This document shows positions 31,713 through 44,028 of a stretch of 64,000 nt of DNA, piece after piece. The position numbers and the translations under genes were made by a program. The notes beneath the pieces are model-generated. The model searched no databases. It was not told where the DNA came from and saw only the letters and a program-made list of their open reading frames with translations. This stretch comes from Ixodes scapularis. Its lineage: Eukaryota > Arthropoda > Arachnida > Ixodida > Ixodidae. Position 1 is the stretch's first letter; each line of letters opens with the position of its first letter. The stretch covers positions 85,490,069 through 85,554,068 of the forward strand of contig NW_024609884.1 in NCBI RefSeq assembly GCF_016920785.2, in the 5' to 3' direction.

Positions 31713-32325
31713 CTGCGAGCCGTCCAAAGCAGAGTCAGTCTTACGACACAAGAATGCGCGCCTCGAAATATGTTTCGAGTTCCTCTGTCGGCGGCGGGAA
31801 TTGTACATCCGCGCGCTCCTTTTTACGGCCTTGAAGTGAATTCTAAATGCATAACGAATCAATTATGAGTTTCGAGCCGGCATTACTTGTTTTTCTGGGA
31901 GAACTGCGTAATCGGCGAGTGCAGTCTCTTGGTTCAAGCCTGACATTTTCATTGTTCAGTCCCAGTACGTACTTACCTTCAAGTTTCTTTTTAAGTTAAT
32001 AATAAACGGCATCAGATGACGAAGTCCTACAGACAGAAATATAGAGGCTTTCTTACCCTGAATTGGTGCTCTTAAATTAACAGCTTTTTTTAGCAAGTAA
32101 ATCAAAACAGAAATTCGGCAACTTGATATAACAGGATCCACAACTTAAAAGAAAAGGTTTTGTCCCCAATAACTACAGTCGTGAAAAATATATGATAAAA
32201 GTCCAGGTGAGCGCGTGACTTCGAAAGCACCCAGCGCTATCTATAGTAGAAAAAAGCTGAGCTATGTGACCGGGCTATAGTGCACACGAGAGTCATTTCA
32301 GCAGCTGCTAATTTTTGTCACCCCC

Positions 32326-32385
32326 GGCTCAGACGGCCGACTGCTGCTGATTCAGCGTATACGCTGAATCAGCAACAGTCGGTGA
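32326..32385. repeat. Short inverted repeat
   Basis: CGACTGCTGCTGATTCAGCG and its near-complement CGCTGAATCAGCAACAGTCG meet at TATA. Intronic to the FAS1 gene (intron before the last exon). Confidence 0.85.
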
Positions 32386-32399
32386 CAGCTGTCAAGAAA

Positions 32400-32520
32400 G
32401 AAGTGGAAGCTCCTCCCACCTCTTTCCACTTTAGCAGAGGAAACGCTGGAAAGGAGCTTGGTTCCTCTCCAGCGTTCGCACTGCCAAAAGGAAGACAGGT
32501 GAGAGGAGCTTCCACTTCAC
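32400..32520. repeat. Foldback, ~120 bp
   Basis: GAAGTGGAAGCTCCTC at left and GAGGAGCTTCCACTTC at right, with an inner hairpin AACGCTGGAA(A)GGAG / TCTCCAGCGTT. Intronic. Confidence 0.8.
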
Positions 32521-34085
32521 TCTTAACCTGTCACTGAGGGCTTTCTACAACAGCCAAATGGAGAGATCATGGCTCATTCATTCGGGTTGCCCTGTTATCG
32601 CACGACCTGGTCAATAAACACGGAAACACTGAGTAATCAACATGGTGATCCGATTGAACGAGTTGTGCTCTCTCTCGCGCTATTCGTAGCGTAACACCGC
32701 ATGCGTGGTCTAACACCACGGCCGATATCAGCGTTAATTCAACAACATTTCATCGGTCAAGCGGGAGTGATGACAAAAATAGAACAGCAGGTGACAGAGA
32801 CGACAATGTCCTCTCTCCTCTCACCCCGGCACGTCGTCTGCTCCGTAGATTAAACAATACCAAACACCCGGTTGGCGTGCAAACATGGTTGAAAATTGCG
32901 TCATTTCGGCACTATTAGGCGCAAATGGGCGGATTGGTATCTGCAAGTTAATGTAAGATGTGATACAGGACAAAAGAGACCAACCGGACACAATCCTGCT
33001 GTCACCTCGTGCAAATAAAAAAGAAAAGTGAATTCAACCCTGTAAACAGTGTGATTGGTCTGTCATCTCCGTCGAAAAGTGAATGCGATGGTACTAACTC
33101 TACGCAAGGTAGTGTTTTTACTGATTTAGGCCTTTCGCAACTAAGTGTGGTAAGTCTAGATTTAAACAAAAAAGAAAAACGTGCTAATCAAATATCAAAC
33201 AACAACTGCGCGATTGTTGTTGTTGCGGTAGTTTGTTTTTTTTTTTTTTAACAAGCAACGCATCTTAACATATGTTATTGCTTCTAGCCTTGGATTATGG
33301 ATATGAAGATCTTTTAGGGCTTACATTATCGTAGATGTTTGTAGTTGCCTATTTGTAATTAAAAGTACTTATTGTGATGTTTGTTTACACGTAAGCGGTA
33401 CTTGGAAAGCGACTAATGAGTGCGGAATTGATTTCAATGCGCTCCAAAATCCCAATGACGCGGTGCCGGCGGCGGGGTTCGTGTAAGGTTGTTTATTGTA
33501 ATTCATAAAAAATAAAATTAAAAAATAAAGCAGCTAACCTCGACGTGACGGCGCTTCATTGGCTTAGGAAACTATATTACATATGGCTGGGAACACGTAA
33601 GAGAAACCGCTCTGGGTTTTAATGTTTCTAACCCTGGAGTAAAGAAAAAAAATGTTTGCATGGAGTTTTACGAAAATCGAGCAAAGTCTTTTTCGAACTA
33701 AGAACTGTATACAATCGAAATTCTATTTTCTGCTGATGCAATAAACGCAGCAGTTGAAGGTAGTGCTGTCGGTGAACGCCATTGCTATTGAAGAGAGAAT
33801 GTACGCTCGGTGATTAGTTACTGAAATAAGACAACAAAGCGCAAGAGACTGCTTCTGGAGTAGCCACAGATGTTCTAGAGACTCGAACCACTTCACAGCG
33901 GCGTTAGCGAGCGAGCGTCAGATGTTCGGTACAGCCCATGCGGGTACTGCACAAAAATTGAGAACGCCCCGTTTCTCTCCTGCTATCAGGATCGGGCGAG
34001 TGGCCTCTCCTTCTTTTATCCAGCCCAATTCGTTCAAATGCCCGGATGTAACGCAATGGCGCCGCCCTTAGAGCACTTAGTCCAT
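32521..34085. other. Intronic sequence, no feature seen
   Basis: AT-rich in its middle, with T runs near 33235. No coding support. Confidence 0.45.
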
Positions 34086-34215
34086 TAAGGCCCGTTCACA
34101 CACTTGCATTTGACTACAACCGACTGAAGCAAGACCGGTTTTTAAGCCTCTTGGGACGGTTTGCGACCGGATGCGCAGCAATGCAGAGGTTCGTAGGCCG
34201 CCGCAAGAGGCTTAA
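34086..34215. mobile_element. GGCCCGTTCACAC-type foldback, right end lost
   Basis: Starts AAGGCCCGTTCACACACTTG and keeps ACTACAACCGACTGAAG, TTTTTAAGCCTCTTG and the mirrored GCAAGAGGCTTAAA, then stops. Same family as 24031-24214. Intronic. Confidence 0.7.
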
Positions 34216-35343
34216 AGTGGCCCTCTAATGAGATCTGAGTTTCTGACCATGTTCTGACCTATCTATGATATTACCTTATTAGTGGTTCGGGCTACTCGAG
34301 GAACAAGTAGTAGTCACAAGATATTAGCGTATCATATTTTAATTCCATGGGGCAAAAACAACTCAACGTCCGGTGGCGACACAGTTTTTTTCGAAAACAC
34401 GCGACCAGTGACATCACCGGTAATGATTTTGTGATCGGCAGTTGTCAAGAGCCGTCAGAATATTCCTTATGCAGGCTAAATAACGTATTGGCGAACTGCC
34501 AAGTCTCGTGCCGACACTTATGCCAGGCTACAACAGAAATCTAAACGGAGCACAGCCTTGGCCTTCGTGAGTACGGTTGCGTGGCAGCTGCGTTGATAGC
34601 GTACTGACTATATTTATCCTCGAGCAGTAATTGCAAGGTGAGGCCTGCTAGAAACAAAATACGCTACCGATATTGAAGCGTCAGACGTGTACATTGGCTC
34701 ATTTTAGAGCATGTTTTTTTATGTTAATTTGCCGCTTACTCGTCAATGGAATAATTTAAAGATAATATAGAGAAACACCCCCACGAAAGAAATCAAAACA
34801 AATAGGCAAGATAGCTGGTTGAGAACAGACATTGCAACCCTTGAGCACGGGGGGGAACAGCACAATAATACGAACACCAAGATTCAAACACAGCTGAAGT
34901 CTAATTTCACAAACCACGTTCTTATACAGTCCCACAAGCAGAGAAAAGCACTGCCTGAAGGCCAAGTATATACAAGGGAGCCTCGGAAGACCACGGTTTC
35001 GTTGAGGGTCAAGACGCACCTAATTCGTTAGGCCATTATGAGTCACGGTTTTACCTGCGACGCTCTCGTTGCTCCCGTTTTCGCTGGTGTGGACACAGCG
35101 AATGCAACTTCCCTCGCTTCGACGGCCATCGCGCCAGCCTCCGACAACATACAATCAGGGAAGCTTCAAAAGACGAGCAGAAATCTCCGAAGGACCTGTT
35201 TCGGCTAATTACGGGTATTCCCGCTGGTGCCGTCCGCTTTGCTGGAGTCGCAAATACCACAATGATCAGTAAAACGAGGAGCCAAGATCGTATCTAAACA
35301 CGAGGAGACATCCCAGTGCATTCATAGTGGAGTGCACACTCAC
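34216..35343. other. Intronic sequence, no feature seen
   Basis: No recognisable gene; a G run lies near 34850. Confidence 0.4.
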
Positions 35344-35469
35344 GATTGCATCCGTCCACGTTGACGCTGACTCTAATGGGCTGGTCGTTGTTCAGTGACT
35401 TGAGGTACTGGCCGTCCCGGAGGTCGTGACTGTAATGGATTCCTTCCGCGATGTGATACAGCAGGAATT
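35344..35469 (-). CDS. FAS1 gene, exon third from shown 5' end
   Basis: Acceptor CGTTTCAG, donor C|GTGAGTG. Encodes EFLLYHIAEGIHYSHDL, RDGQYLKSLNNDQPIRV and SVNVDGCN. LLYHIAEG is the FAS1 mid-domain YH motif, associated in TGFBI with integrin contact. Confidence 0.92.
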
Positions 35470-36170
35470 CTGAAACGACACAGATTGGAGCGTTTTTTTT
35501 TTTTTTTTCTTGTTCTTCTTTTATAAAGAATTACGTCAGTCAACTCTTTATTCCTGGAAGGCGGATTCACTTATCCGGTTAAACTTATTGAATCACGCCG
35601 CACCAAAACCTGTACCGAGAACCGTCGAGCGGAATGGTTTCGGGACCCCTAACTGGAACGTCTCTTTGTTATACTTCACATTTATTTAATATAAGCGGCT
35701 TGTGAAAATGTCGTTTCAAGCGTGGCGACCCGGGGGGAATATGCTGGCGTGCAAACGTTGTTCCTGCTTTGTCATTCTGTTTGCTCCGTTTAGCACAGAG
35801 TGAGCGAAGCTCTAAAAGCTAATTAGGCGACAGAATTACTCTATCTGGGGCCTAGTGACGCAGGTGTATGCCCGCATCCATGGCGTTGACGCTAAGCCGC
35901 AGCATGCCGAGCCTTTCGTTCGTTTTTATCCATGTCAGAACGAGAATGTGTGGTATGGAACTTGGTTATATACGCATTTGAGCATTTGACCGCAGCGCCT
36001 TCTCGTCTGTAAACGTTCAGTCAATGCATGCAAAGTTTAACGCGATTATATAGGCATTTGACCGCAGTGCCCTCTCCTGTATAGACGTTGAGCGGCTACA
36101 TGCAACGTTTCATCCATGACATCCCCAGCTCTTGAGTTACTACCTCATCTCAGAGCCCCCTACTCGTCCC

Positions 36171-36245
36171 GCAGTCGTGGCCGAGTGGTTAAGGCGATGG
36201 ATCCATTGGGGTCTATCCGCACAGTTTCGAACCCTGTCGACTGCG
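36171..36245 (+). pseudogene. tRNA-Ser relic lacking exactly its anticodon loop
   Basis: GCAGTCG pairs perfectly with CGACTGC; A-box TGGCCGAGTGGTTAAGGCG; the long variable arm TTGGGGTCTATCCGCAC and B box GTTTCGAACCC follow. The anticodon arm reads ATGGATCCAT: the two stem halves ATGGA and TCCAT meet directly, and the 7-nt loop is gone, so it cannot decode. A T run follows (Pol III terminator-like). Lies in a FAS1 intron on the other strand. Confidence 0.85.
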
Positions 36246-36589
36246 CAAAATTTTTTTTTCTTTTTTTAAGAAGACAGATGGGATGGCAATCGATGAGAGC
36301 ACGGACGCTGGACGGACAAGGCTAGACCCTAAGGAGCTTCGCCCCTAAAAAAAAAGGTCATTCTCTTCCTTCCTCCTCTAAGAAGCAGAAATAGAAGGTT
36401 ATAAACTGGAAAGCAGAACAGTGGCTTACGTCGTGATCCAGAAGCGAAATTACACGTTTCCCGAACGAACCTTGACGACTTTAAAGTGTAATACTGAGGC
36501 TCACTATGTAGAGTGAAAATATCTTAGTCCGACTGTCTTTCACTTCGTGCAAGTGTAAACGTTCTAAGGCCTTACCAGCTGTTTAGGGC

Positions 36590-36655
36590 ACAATAAAACA
36601 CAGATTGATTGATTGACTGATGGATTGATTGGTTAATTGATTTATTCATTGATAG
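36590..36655 (+). repeat. LINE-type 3' tail with (GATT)n
   Basis: CACAATAAAACACAGATTGATTGATTG: a poly(A) signal next to a GATT tandem repeat, like the tails of L2/CR1-type elements. The body upstream is not recognisable. Confidence 0.45.
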
Positions 36656-37058
36656 AGATATACGGTAAACTCGCTCTGGTCAATAGTTCGTGATTTGAAA
36701 GAAAACTAAAAATGGCGCCTCTCCGAAAGGACCACTGGCCCTGTGTCCTGCCGAAACATTCAGTCTTTTTTTATTTCTATTATATCTTTCGATTCTTTTT
36801 TTTGATAAACACGAATTGATCAAAGTTTTACCGGCGAGTTGTTTCTTTGGATTTTATCGGATTTACCTGAAAAAAGAAGACACTTCTTAAGAGCCTCCTC
36901 CAAACTACGTACAGCTCGGCTGAGATTTGAACACGACACCTGGGCATCCCTAAACCGGCACTGTACCTCCTAGTCGTTGGGTCGGCTGCCATTCATGCAC
37001 GGCAACCCTGGGAAACCATTATCTTCGCCAGCGAATCTAACTAACTCGAAACACTCAC

Positions 37059-37157
37059 CTTTGAGAGCGGTGACGTTCTTCTGGTAAACCTTGAGTTCAT
37101 CCGCCGGCACTTTGGAGAGGGCGTCGTTGCTGGGCAGGAACAGGGTGTGCTGACCGT
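37059..37157 (-). CDS. FAS1 gene, exon second from shown 5' end
   Basis: Acceptor TCCGCGCAG, donor G|GTGAGTG. With the previous exon's last base it encodes DGQHTLFLPSNDALSKVP, ADELKVYQKNVTALK. HTLFLPSNDAL is the FAS1 H1 block (usual form TVFAPTNEAF). Confidence 0.93.
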
Positions 37158-39248
37158 CTGCGCGGAGACAAAGGGCCTTTGTAAGTGGACGCCGGCGCCT
37201 CAGCCTAAACCGGAGTTCGCGAAAAGGGGGTTCCAATCTAATTCAATTCGACGTCCTTCTAATTCGGTCGACGTCTTTCCCGCGGGTGTCTTCCCCGAGT
37301 CGTTGCGAGCTTTGTTCCCCCGCGACATCCTTCTCTCTTGGGTGCAAGTGCTTCTCGCAGCACCAAACTCAATCGGAGGTTTCCTTGCGCGGCAGAAACT
37401 ATGAGAGAGTTAGAGAACATACACCGAAGAAATGCACTCACGCCTTTTACGCGGGTATACGCAGAAAGCTCGAGAGGGGATTCACAGGACGATTTTTTGT
37501 TCACCGCACATGCACACAACTAGCTCGCCTTCATCGCCTGCCAAGAAGAACGGTCCTGGTTAGCTGGAATGCGCATTGTACGTGCATAAACGTACATTCG
37601 TCTCAAACAAAATGCTTGTTTGTTTTTTTTTTGTTTTTTTATGAGATAAACGGGGAGCTGCTTCTGAGCATGTGCTGCGAACAAAAGGCACACAATGAGG
37701 CATCCTGAGAATATCCCCTATACAATAAAGCACAACTTGATATAAAATAAATAATAACATTTTTTTTATTTTTTTTAAGTTAGGTTTGTTAGTGCCACGA
37801 GACGAATGAAACGCCACAGAAGTCCGAGCGTGTGATTTGTGAGGGTCCACGCAATTTTTTTTCCCTCGTTTATTTTATTATTTTTTTTTTTATATAAGGC
37901 TGTCTTTAACTCTTAGCTACCATGTGCTCCCATAGGGGCGAAAACACGCTGACCCGGGGTGGAATGAGATCCTGGTGAAACAGGTTAGATCATCTAAATT
38001 CGGGCATGGACACGCAGAATCGCAACGAGCTACGAGGGAACCTATAGATTTACTGACGAGACCTAGGAAACGTTTGGACCCAAAAATGCGACCTGCGTCA
38101 GAATTCCGCGCACGAAAACGTCACGCTCGGTGGCCAGCGCAGGCAACGTCGTCGATGCCAGACTTCATTAGCAGGGCCTGGTTATTCCTAGCGCTCCCTT
38201 CCGTAAATGGAAGTGATGGACTACGCGAGCCCTGCGGGAAACTAGGCGAGCTGAACAACGTCGAAGATGGTCGGACATACCCCTTGAAAACATTATCATA
38301 CTATGCCTGCGAGAGCGAGAAATAAAATGTTTAATCGAAATGTTTTTTCTTTACACCTTTTTCTATGCTGCCACTGCGGCAACACTCGCAATTCTTTCCT
38401 CTGCTGCCGACGCGTGCGAGGAAGTGTGACAGAAGAGAACGACGACCAACGGTAGGAATGGCGACTAGGCTTCATGCGAGTGGGAAGAGCAATGTGTGTC
38501 CTTGTTTGAGAACGACGATCCTTCTGTTATGACGAGAAAACACCTGTGAGATTAAGTTTCAGGGCTGCTGGATATTGAAACTCCCTAGAGCGGGAAAATT
38601 CAAAATGTGTTCTGTGGCAAAGACAATCATGCAATCTTTCACCGACACCATGTTTCTTGTTCCGTACGCCACCGGACGCGAATCATCGTAAGAATGAAAT
38701 ATGACGAACTTTTTTTGTTGCGAACATTCTGACAAATACTGACTGCGACCGATTTTAACGAAATCACCCATAACGTATGTGGTATATACGGCTGTGGTGT
38801 CGACTAGCAGCCAGCAGTGCGCGCGTCCCAAAACCCGCGCTCTTGAGAGCATGGGTCAAAAGCACGCGTTTGGAGCACGTTCTGGGGCACGGCACGATCC
38901 TTCGAGGCGCCATTCAAAACACCATCCAGACGCTTCTCTGTGTTCAGCTTAACGCCCTGCCTGGGCTACGTAACGGAACCCGTAGCTTAGTTACCTTGCA
39001 ACAGGATTGCTAGCCCTTAAAGATCCTCAATACGTTGATACTGGATGTACGCGAGCTTTATTAAAACGTTGTCATATAGCGATCCCGTTAAAGGATTAAG
39101 GTCGCAAGCCGTTCAAGTCGCACTCGGACGGACTCACGCGAGTGTGTGAACCAGCCTTTAAGGTGAATCGAAGTATAGATAAGAAAGCAACCGGACTGTC
39201 ACGTGAGGCCTGCCTTTTGACGTCGGTGCCTGTGTGAAGACGCACCTT
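37158..39248. other. Intronic sequence with no supported gene
   Basis: T runs around 37620 and 37870. A possible foldback (GTTCAAGTCGCACTC / GTGTGTGAACCAGCC) sits near 39095-39165. Open frames overlap. Confidence 0.4.
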
Positions 39249-39448
39249 TAAGCCGGGATCGCACTGCTTCTACCTCATACAAAACACAGTCTGCAAACAA
39301 TCCGTGGTTCGAATGCCGCGTGCCAAGTTTCTCCTTGAACCCATCGCCACGCGGCATTCGAAGCAGGGATATCGCTGTGACTCCCGTTCCAGTCGGTATG
39401 CAGACTGTCTTTTGTATAATGTGTGAACAGTGTGTGACCTCGACTTTA
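39249..39448. mobile_element. AAGCCGG-type foldback, complete copy
   Basis: Left TAAGCCGGGATCGCACTG and CATACAAAACACAGTCTGCA; right TGCAGACTGTCTTTTGTATA and ACAGTGTGTGACCTCGACTTTA. The other copies are at 26966 and 28950. Intronic. Confidence 0.7.
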
Positions 39449-40513
39449 CGTGCGATGCGCGGCGGCGCACGCTCGTTGCGAGTTTTAGACACGGGGGGCG
39501 GGATTGCCCGCGCGGAGATTCGCTTCGATAGAAAACCGAAGCAAACGTGCCCAAATTGATCATTTCTTTGGAACGCCGTAAAATTTTGCGCGTGCCTTCT
39601 ATCATTGTAAGTTATCGATGATGCCCAGCAATATTCTAATTAAAACCACGCCTTTAAAATCAATGATTAACAATTTCATTACTCAAAATTACTTAATCGC
39701 GTGCCTTATGTCATGGTAATGTGAGTGCATTTAGGAGTTATCGACGATGCCCAGCAATACTATAATTGAAACCATGCCTTTAAAATGAATAATTAACGTT
39801 CTTATTACTCGAAATTAATTAATTACCAAATTATACTGAAAGCTAATAATTTTCCTTAATGGACACTTTGACACAGACCACTACGGCATGAATCCTTTTT
39901 TTGTGCATTCGGTAGTTTTCGCAGGAGCGATTTGGCCCACGTTTCCAAAATCACCCTTATATGGGACATTTCTTAAGTATAATAGAGCGAAAATAGTTTG
40001 TTGTACTATTTGATAGAACGTTGGACATGCCGCGATTGGTTTAGCTTCATCGCCAAAAGAGCTCTAGAGCAAAATTACTCAGGTAAACTTGTTTTTCCCA
40101 TGATGTTTAACTCGGGCAGATTCACATCAAACATTTCCATTCTCAGGGGCTGCACCTTTCCTTTTAAACAAGAAACCACCCGATATCCGCAATAAAACAT
40201 ATCCATTTCACCGTCGGCGTTAACACCAACTCTTCTGTTTTTTACATATATGAAAAAGTACCCTCTTGTCATTTCGACCAACCCTGAAATTTTAATTCCC
40301 ATTTTTGAAACGCCACGGGTGTGGTGAAAGAGTAAACCGCGACGTCCAGCTTATGCGCTACAATTTTGGACGGGTAGGACGGTTTTTGAACAAGACCTGC
40401 CAAGCCCCAGGCCCCAAGCCACCTCTTCGTCATTGAGCAGCCTACGAGAGCGCAATCTAACCACAGTTGAACAAAGAGGAACGAATTGCGAGGCGATGAA
40501 TGCTGCGATACCT
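39449..40513. other. Intronic sequence, no feature seen
   Basis: A 70-bp block with GATGCCCAGCAATA is repeated twice (about 39618-39660 and 39749-39790), a local tandem duplication with ~130-bp period. Confidence 0.5.
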
Positions 40514-40822
40514 AAAACGCGTTCACACCGGCGATGCGATCTAGTCGCGTGATAACTTTCATCGCAAAAGCGACCATCGCGGGCAAAAAGCGACGGGATT
40601 TGAGCAGTCACTTGCTGACCCGACTTTTTGCGATGCGATCTAGTCGCGGAGCGGCTGAGCCAATCAACGGCGTTCGGAGCGAGAGTTTTTGAGAAACGAC
40701 TTGCCAACGAGGGCGTTGGACTCGCTCATCGCGCACGCCAGTGTGATCATCTATTTTTTTTTTCCAACGCGATCTAGTCGCATCGCGCGACTGTTTACAT
40801 CACCTGTGTGATTGCGCCTTTT
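40514..40822. mobile_element. GCGTTCACAC-type foldback built on GCGATCTAGTCGC
   Basis: Left AAAACGCGTTCACACCGG; right CACCTGTGTGATTGCGCCTTTT. The motif GCGATCTAGTCGC occurs three times inside, in line with a self-complementary design. Intronic. Confidence 0.7.
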
Positions 40823-42844
40823 CCCATGCCATGCCCGCAGGCTGAGTATCTCCGCCACTAGGTACAGCGAATGTCAGCTTTACCGAAAGGCTGCATGCAG
40901 TCGGGAACAAAAGGCCTAACACCCTTTGATACTGAATCTATCTGCTGGGAGAGTTATGTTCGGAACGGGCATTGGCGGAGGACAAATGATGGACTTTTCG
41001 TTTATCGTTTCCGTCGTCTTGCAACGCTCTCCGCAACGAAGACGCCGCTACTGCGCATGCGCGCCGCTAACCATGCATATCTGCAGAGTTCCGAATGTCG
41101 TATCGAGTGGCAGAGTGAATTGTGGGACGGCGGAAACGATAAACGCCATAACGTAAACCCGGAATCATCCGGGGGGTACACGAGGGCCGCGAGGTCACTT
41201 CCCTCCGTCAAGCAGACGGGTCACACAGGTCCTTTTAAACACTGAGAGAGAGGTTTATCCGAGATCTTTGGCTCACATAAAAAAAGTGTTGTTTTTTTTG
41301 TTTTTTCTTTTTTTTTTTTTTGTTTTTTTTTTGGGGGGGGGGGGTGGGGGGGGGGGGGTGCGGAAGGTGCAACGGTTGCGTTTTCATCAGTGCTGCGCAC
41401 GCTAGTTCGCCCTCGGGCCGGAACTCCCCCAGGAGCTCCGGAAAAACAACTCTCGCGCCACACACGCCCTCGGCCGGGCGTTAGCGGCGCGTGACGTCGG
41501 ACGGCGAAAGCGGCTGTGCTGTCGTGTTCCAAACTATTTAGCATCTCCGCACGAACGACGAAAAGAGCGAGAGAAAAAAAAAAAATCAACTCCGAATTCC
41601 CAGGAGGGTGCGCGACGCTAAAAGGGAACGCCCGTCGAAAGATCATTGTCTAAACCCCGAGGACAAGTATGGGACAACACGTCGTATCATGCGTTATTTT
41701 GTTTGTCCGCGTCTCAGGGTTTCGATTAGAATGTTTCACCTGACCGGCTCGCTTGCACACTTTCGCGTTTTGCAAACCCTGTCGAAAACCGTCCGAGCCT
41801 ATCTCCTCCTCTTTCTTCTAGTTCCGGGGTATTGCTAAATGCGACGGCGAACTGATCAGGTCGGTTAAAGGTTTGGCGAATCCTCCAAGTCGTAATGAGC
41901 TGCGATATGGGCTCGCCCGGGACCGCTTCATGAATTCCCGGAGAATGGGACGGGAATTTTTCTGCTTTCAGCCGTTCCTTTCTGTCTGCTCGGACTTAAT
42001 GAAAAGGCTCTTTTGTTTACAGCCTACCGGTCTTGATTGGGGTATGCGACGCATCCTGGCCTGGAATCCTTCGCTGCAAAACGGCGAGGCGGGGGGGGGG
42101 GGGGGGGGGGGGGGCGGTAACGGAGAATTACGTGCGTCGTAGTCGTATTGATTACCAGAACGCGAGAACATTCGACGCAGTGATGATATACAGAGCCTGA
42201 TCTTCTCTTTGGGCGTGCTCACCTTTCTACCGGTCCCGGGGCAAATTGAGACTCTTGCAGCGCGGCGTGCTCATGTCTAAAAGATTCAATGCTCTGAAAA
42301 GATGTGCGCGCGTCAACCCCTACTTTACGCACGCGGAAGGGGAGCCAATCCCCGGGATCTAAAGTGGAATCGCAAAGAATGGCGAGATTCGGAAAGATAT
42401 GTTGACCCATAACGCGATCTGCACTGGAACAGCGGCACGACGTGCGCGTGCAGTGTTCCAGCGCAAGTTGCATTCCTCCAACAAACTGCTTTTCCGCTCG
42501 TAATAAACCTTTAAAAATGCTTGCAAGTTGACGGAGGCGCGCTGTTCTCGTATGCAGCGCAACACACGTCAGGCTCTGCTGTGGATGCGTGCGTGCGTGT
42601 CTCATTCCGCCGAAGAGAGCAGCTCCTACGCATACTCGAAACCCGTTCTACAGTCCAATAAACGAAGACTGCAGAGTGAAGAAGGCGATTATTGGAGTGG
42701 TCTATGGTCTCCAGAGTTGTCGCTCGCGCGACACAATGAAAATTTGTGAAAATTAGGCGGTGCATTGAAAGGCTGCGAAGAAAATGATGCCCGTGAAAAA
42801 CTAAGCGACCCGACCCACTAGCCGAGGATGGGGCAAGAGCTCAC
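40823..42844. other. Intronic sequence, no gene seen
   Basis: GC-rich in part, with two G homopolymer tracts (about 41332-41359 and 42091-42114) that create false Pro- and Gly-rich frames. Confidence 0.45.
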
Positions 42845-43037
42845 CCTTGAGCATGTTGGCGACTCCGGTGCCCGTGGCCAGGGTGAGGAAGCCCTCGTAC
42901 TTTCCGCACTCCGCGATGGTGGTCATGACGTCCCGGTCCGCAGCCGGCGACAGCACTCCGCTGATGACGTGCACGATGCCTCCCTGGGGCCCGCTGCCGT
43001 CGGCCGCCACGATGCGCTGGCCGTTCACCGTCACGAT
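42845..43037 (-). CDS. FAS1 gene, first exon visible in the window
   Basis: Acceptor TTGTGTTCGCAG (43038-43049), donor G|GTGAGC (42844). Encodes IVTVNGQRIVAADGSG, then GGIVHVISGVLSP, the H2 end of one FAS1 domain, then DVMTTIAECGKYEGFLTLA and TGTGVANMLK, the start of the next. The frame opens at codon boundary ATC, so the upstream intron would be phase 0. At least one further FAS1 domain lies 5'. Confidence 0.93.
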
Positions 43038-43118
43038 CTGCGAACACAACAGATGGCCTGAGCCCGTACCTTTCTACGCAGCCGCCCCGCGCGCGGGAAC
43101 CCCTTCAAAGGGTAGCAA

Positions 43119-44020
43119 CAGGGATGGGCAGTATTCCAAATACAAGTATTTAAAATACGTATTTCAAATACTTTGTGTATTTTGCATTTGTATTTAATTA
43201 CAAATTTTGTAATGGATTTGACGTGTGTATTTAGATACTAAAACGTGGGTATTTCAAATACAATTGTAATTAAATACAATTTTGTGGGCGAAAATACATC
43301 CCTCAAATTTATTGTCACTGTCCAGAGCAGGAAGAAAACTACGTTCTGCACCGATTGCAGTGTCTCTCAATCAAGCACAAGCGTTTAGTGACTTTTTGAA
43401 TACGGTGCTAGTCCAAGGCAAGAATAGTGACGAAATCGACGTTCACAGGCAGCCTGGCTAAATAAGTGCCTGTGACAACTTGTGATGCTTTCCAGCCTGA
43501 TTTCCATCCATATTTTTGTTGGAACATTCTAAATGCGCGGGTCGTCCAGATTTTCGTAACTGGTGCGAGTTGCAACAATAAAAAATTCTCTACCTAGTGC
43601 TGCGCGTTTTGGTCGTCTCAGTTCTTTGTTGGTCTATACCAAAATATAATCGACAAAAAAAGCTGCTTGAAGCTCTGCACTTTTTTTCGCCTATTACGTC
43701 CAAGCTGACTACACTTTTTGTGATTATATTTCTATTACGTTACTAGAGCCTCGCACACCAGCTCCCGAGTGTGCGATGCAAAATTAAAATGAAATACCCA
43801 GAAACCCGTTGCAGGTGCCCTGAAGTCGCTGACGCAGATTTTGAGGAATGTATTTGGAAAAGTATTTGGAGGAGACCAAATACATTTGGGTGTATTTGTA
43901 TCTTGTACTTAAATGCTTTTTTTTGGTAATGTAATTAGATATTTAAATTAAATACGTTTTTGACGAAGTATTTTGTATTTGTATTTTGATACATATTCGC
44001 ATGTATTTTGCCCATCCCTG
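43119..44020. mobile_element. hAT-type non-autonomous element, copy 1
   Basis: Ends CAGGGATGGGCA and TGCCCATCCCTG; perfect 8-bp target duplication GGTAGCAA (43111-43118, 44021-44028), the hAT signature. Subterminal arrays of AAATAC-like motifs lie at both ends. No transposase frame. Confidence 0.9.
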
Positions 44021-44028
44021 GGTAGCAA

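Larger units (their letters stand above)
31579..43037 (-). other. FAS1 (fasciclin) domain gene, 3' part, four exons
   Basis: Exons at 43037-42845, 37157-37059, 35469-35344 and 31712-31579 join in frame (phases 1, 1, 1) to 183 residues and a stop. They give the end of one FAS1 domain and a complete final one. FAS1 proteins are secreted or membrane-anchored adhesion proteins (midline fasciclin, TGFBI/periostin family). All three introns start GT and end AG. The protein lacks an obvious GPI-type hydrophobic tail after the last domain. Upstream exons (signal peptide, first domains) must lie past 43037 and were not found in the window. Confidence 0.9.

Noticed and set aside
41221..41646. Proline- and lysine-rich frame
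   Set aside because: Produced by poly-G/poly-T tracts at 41290-41360; no independent coding evidence.
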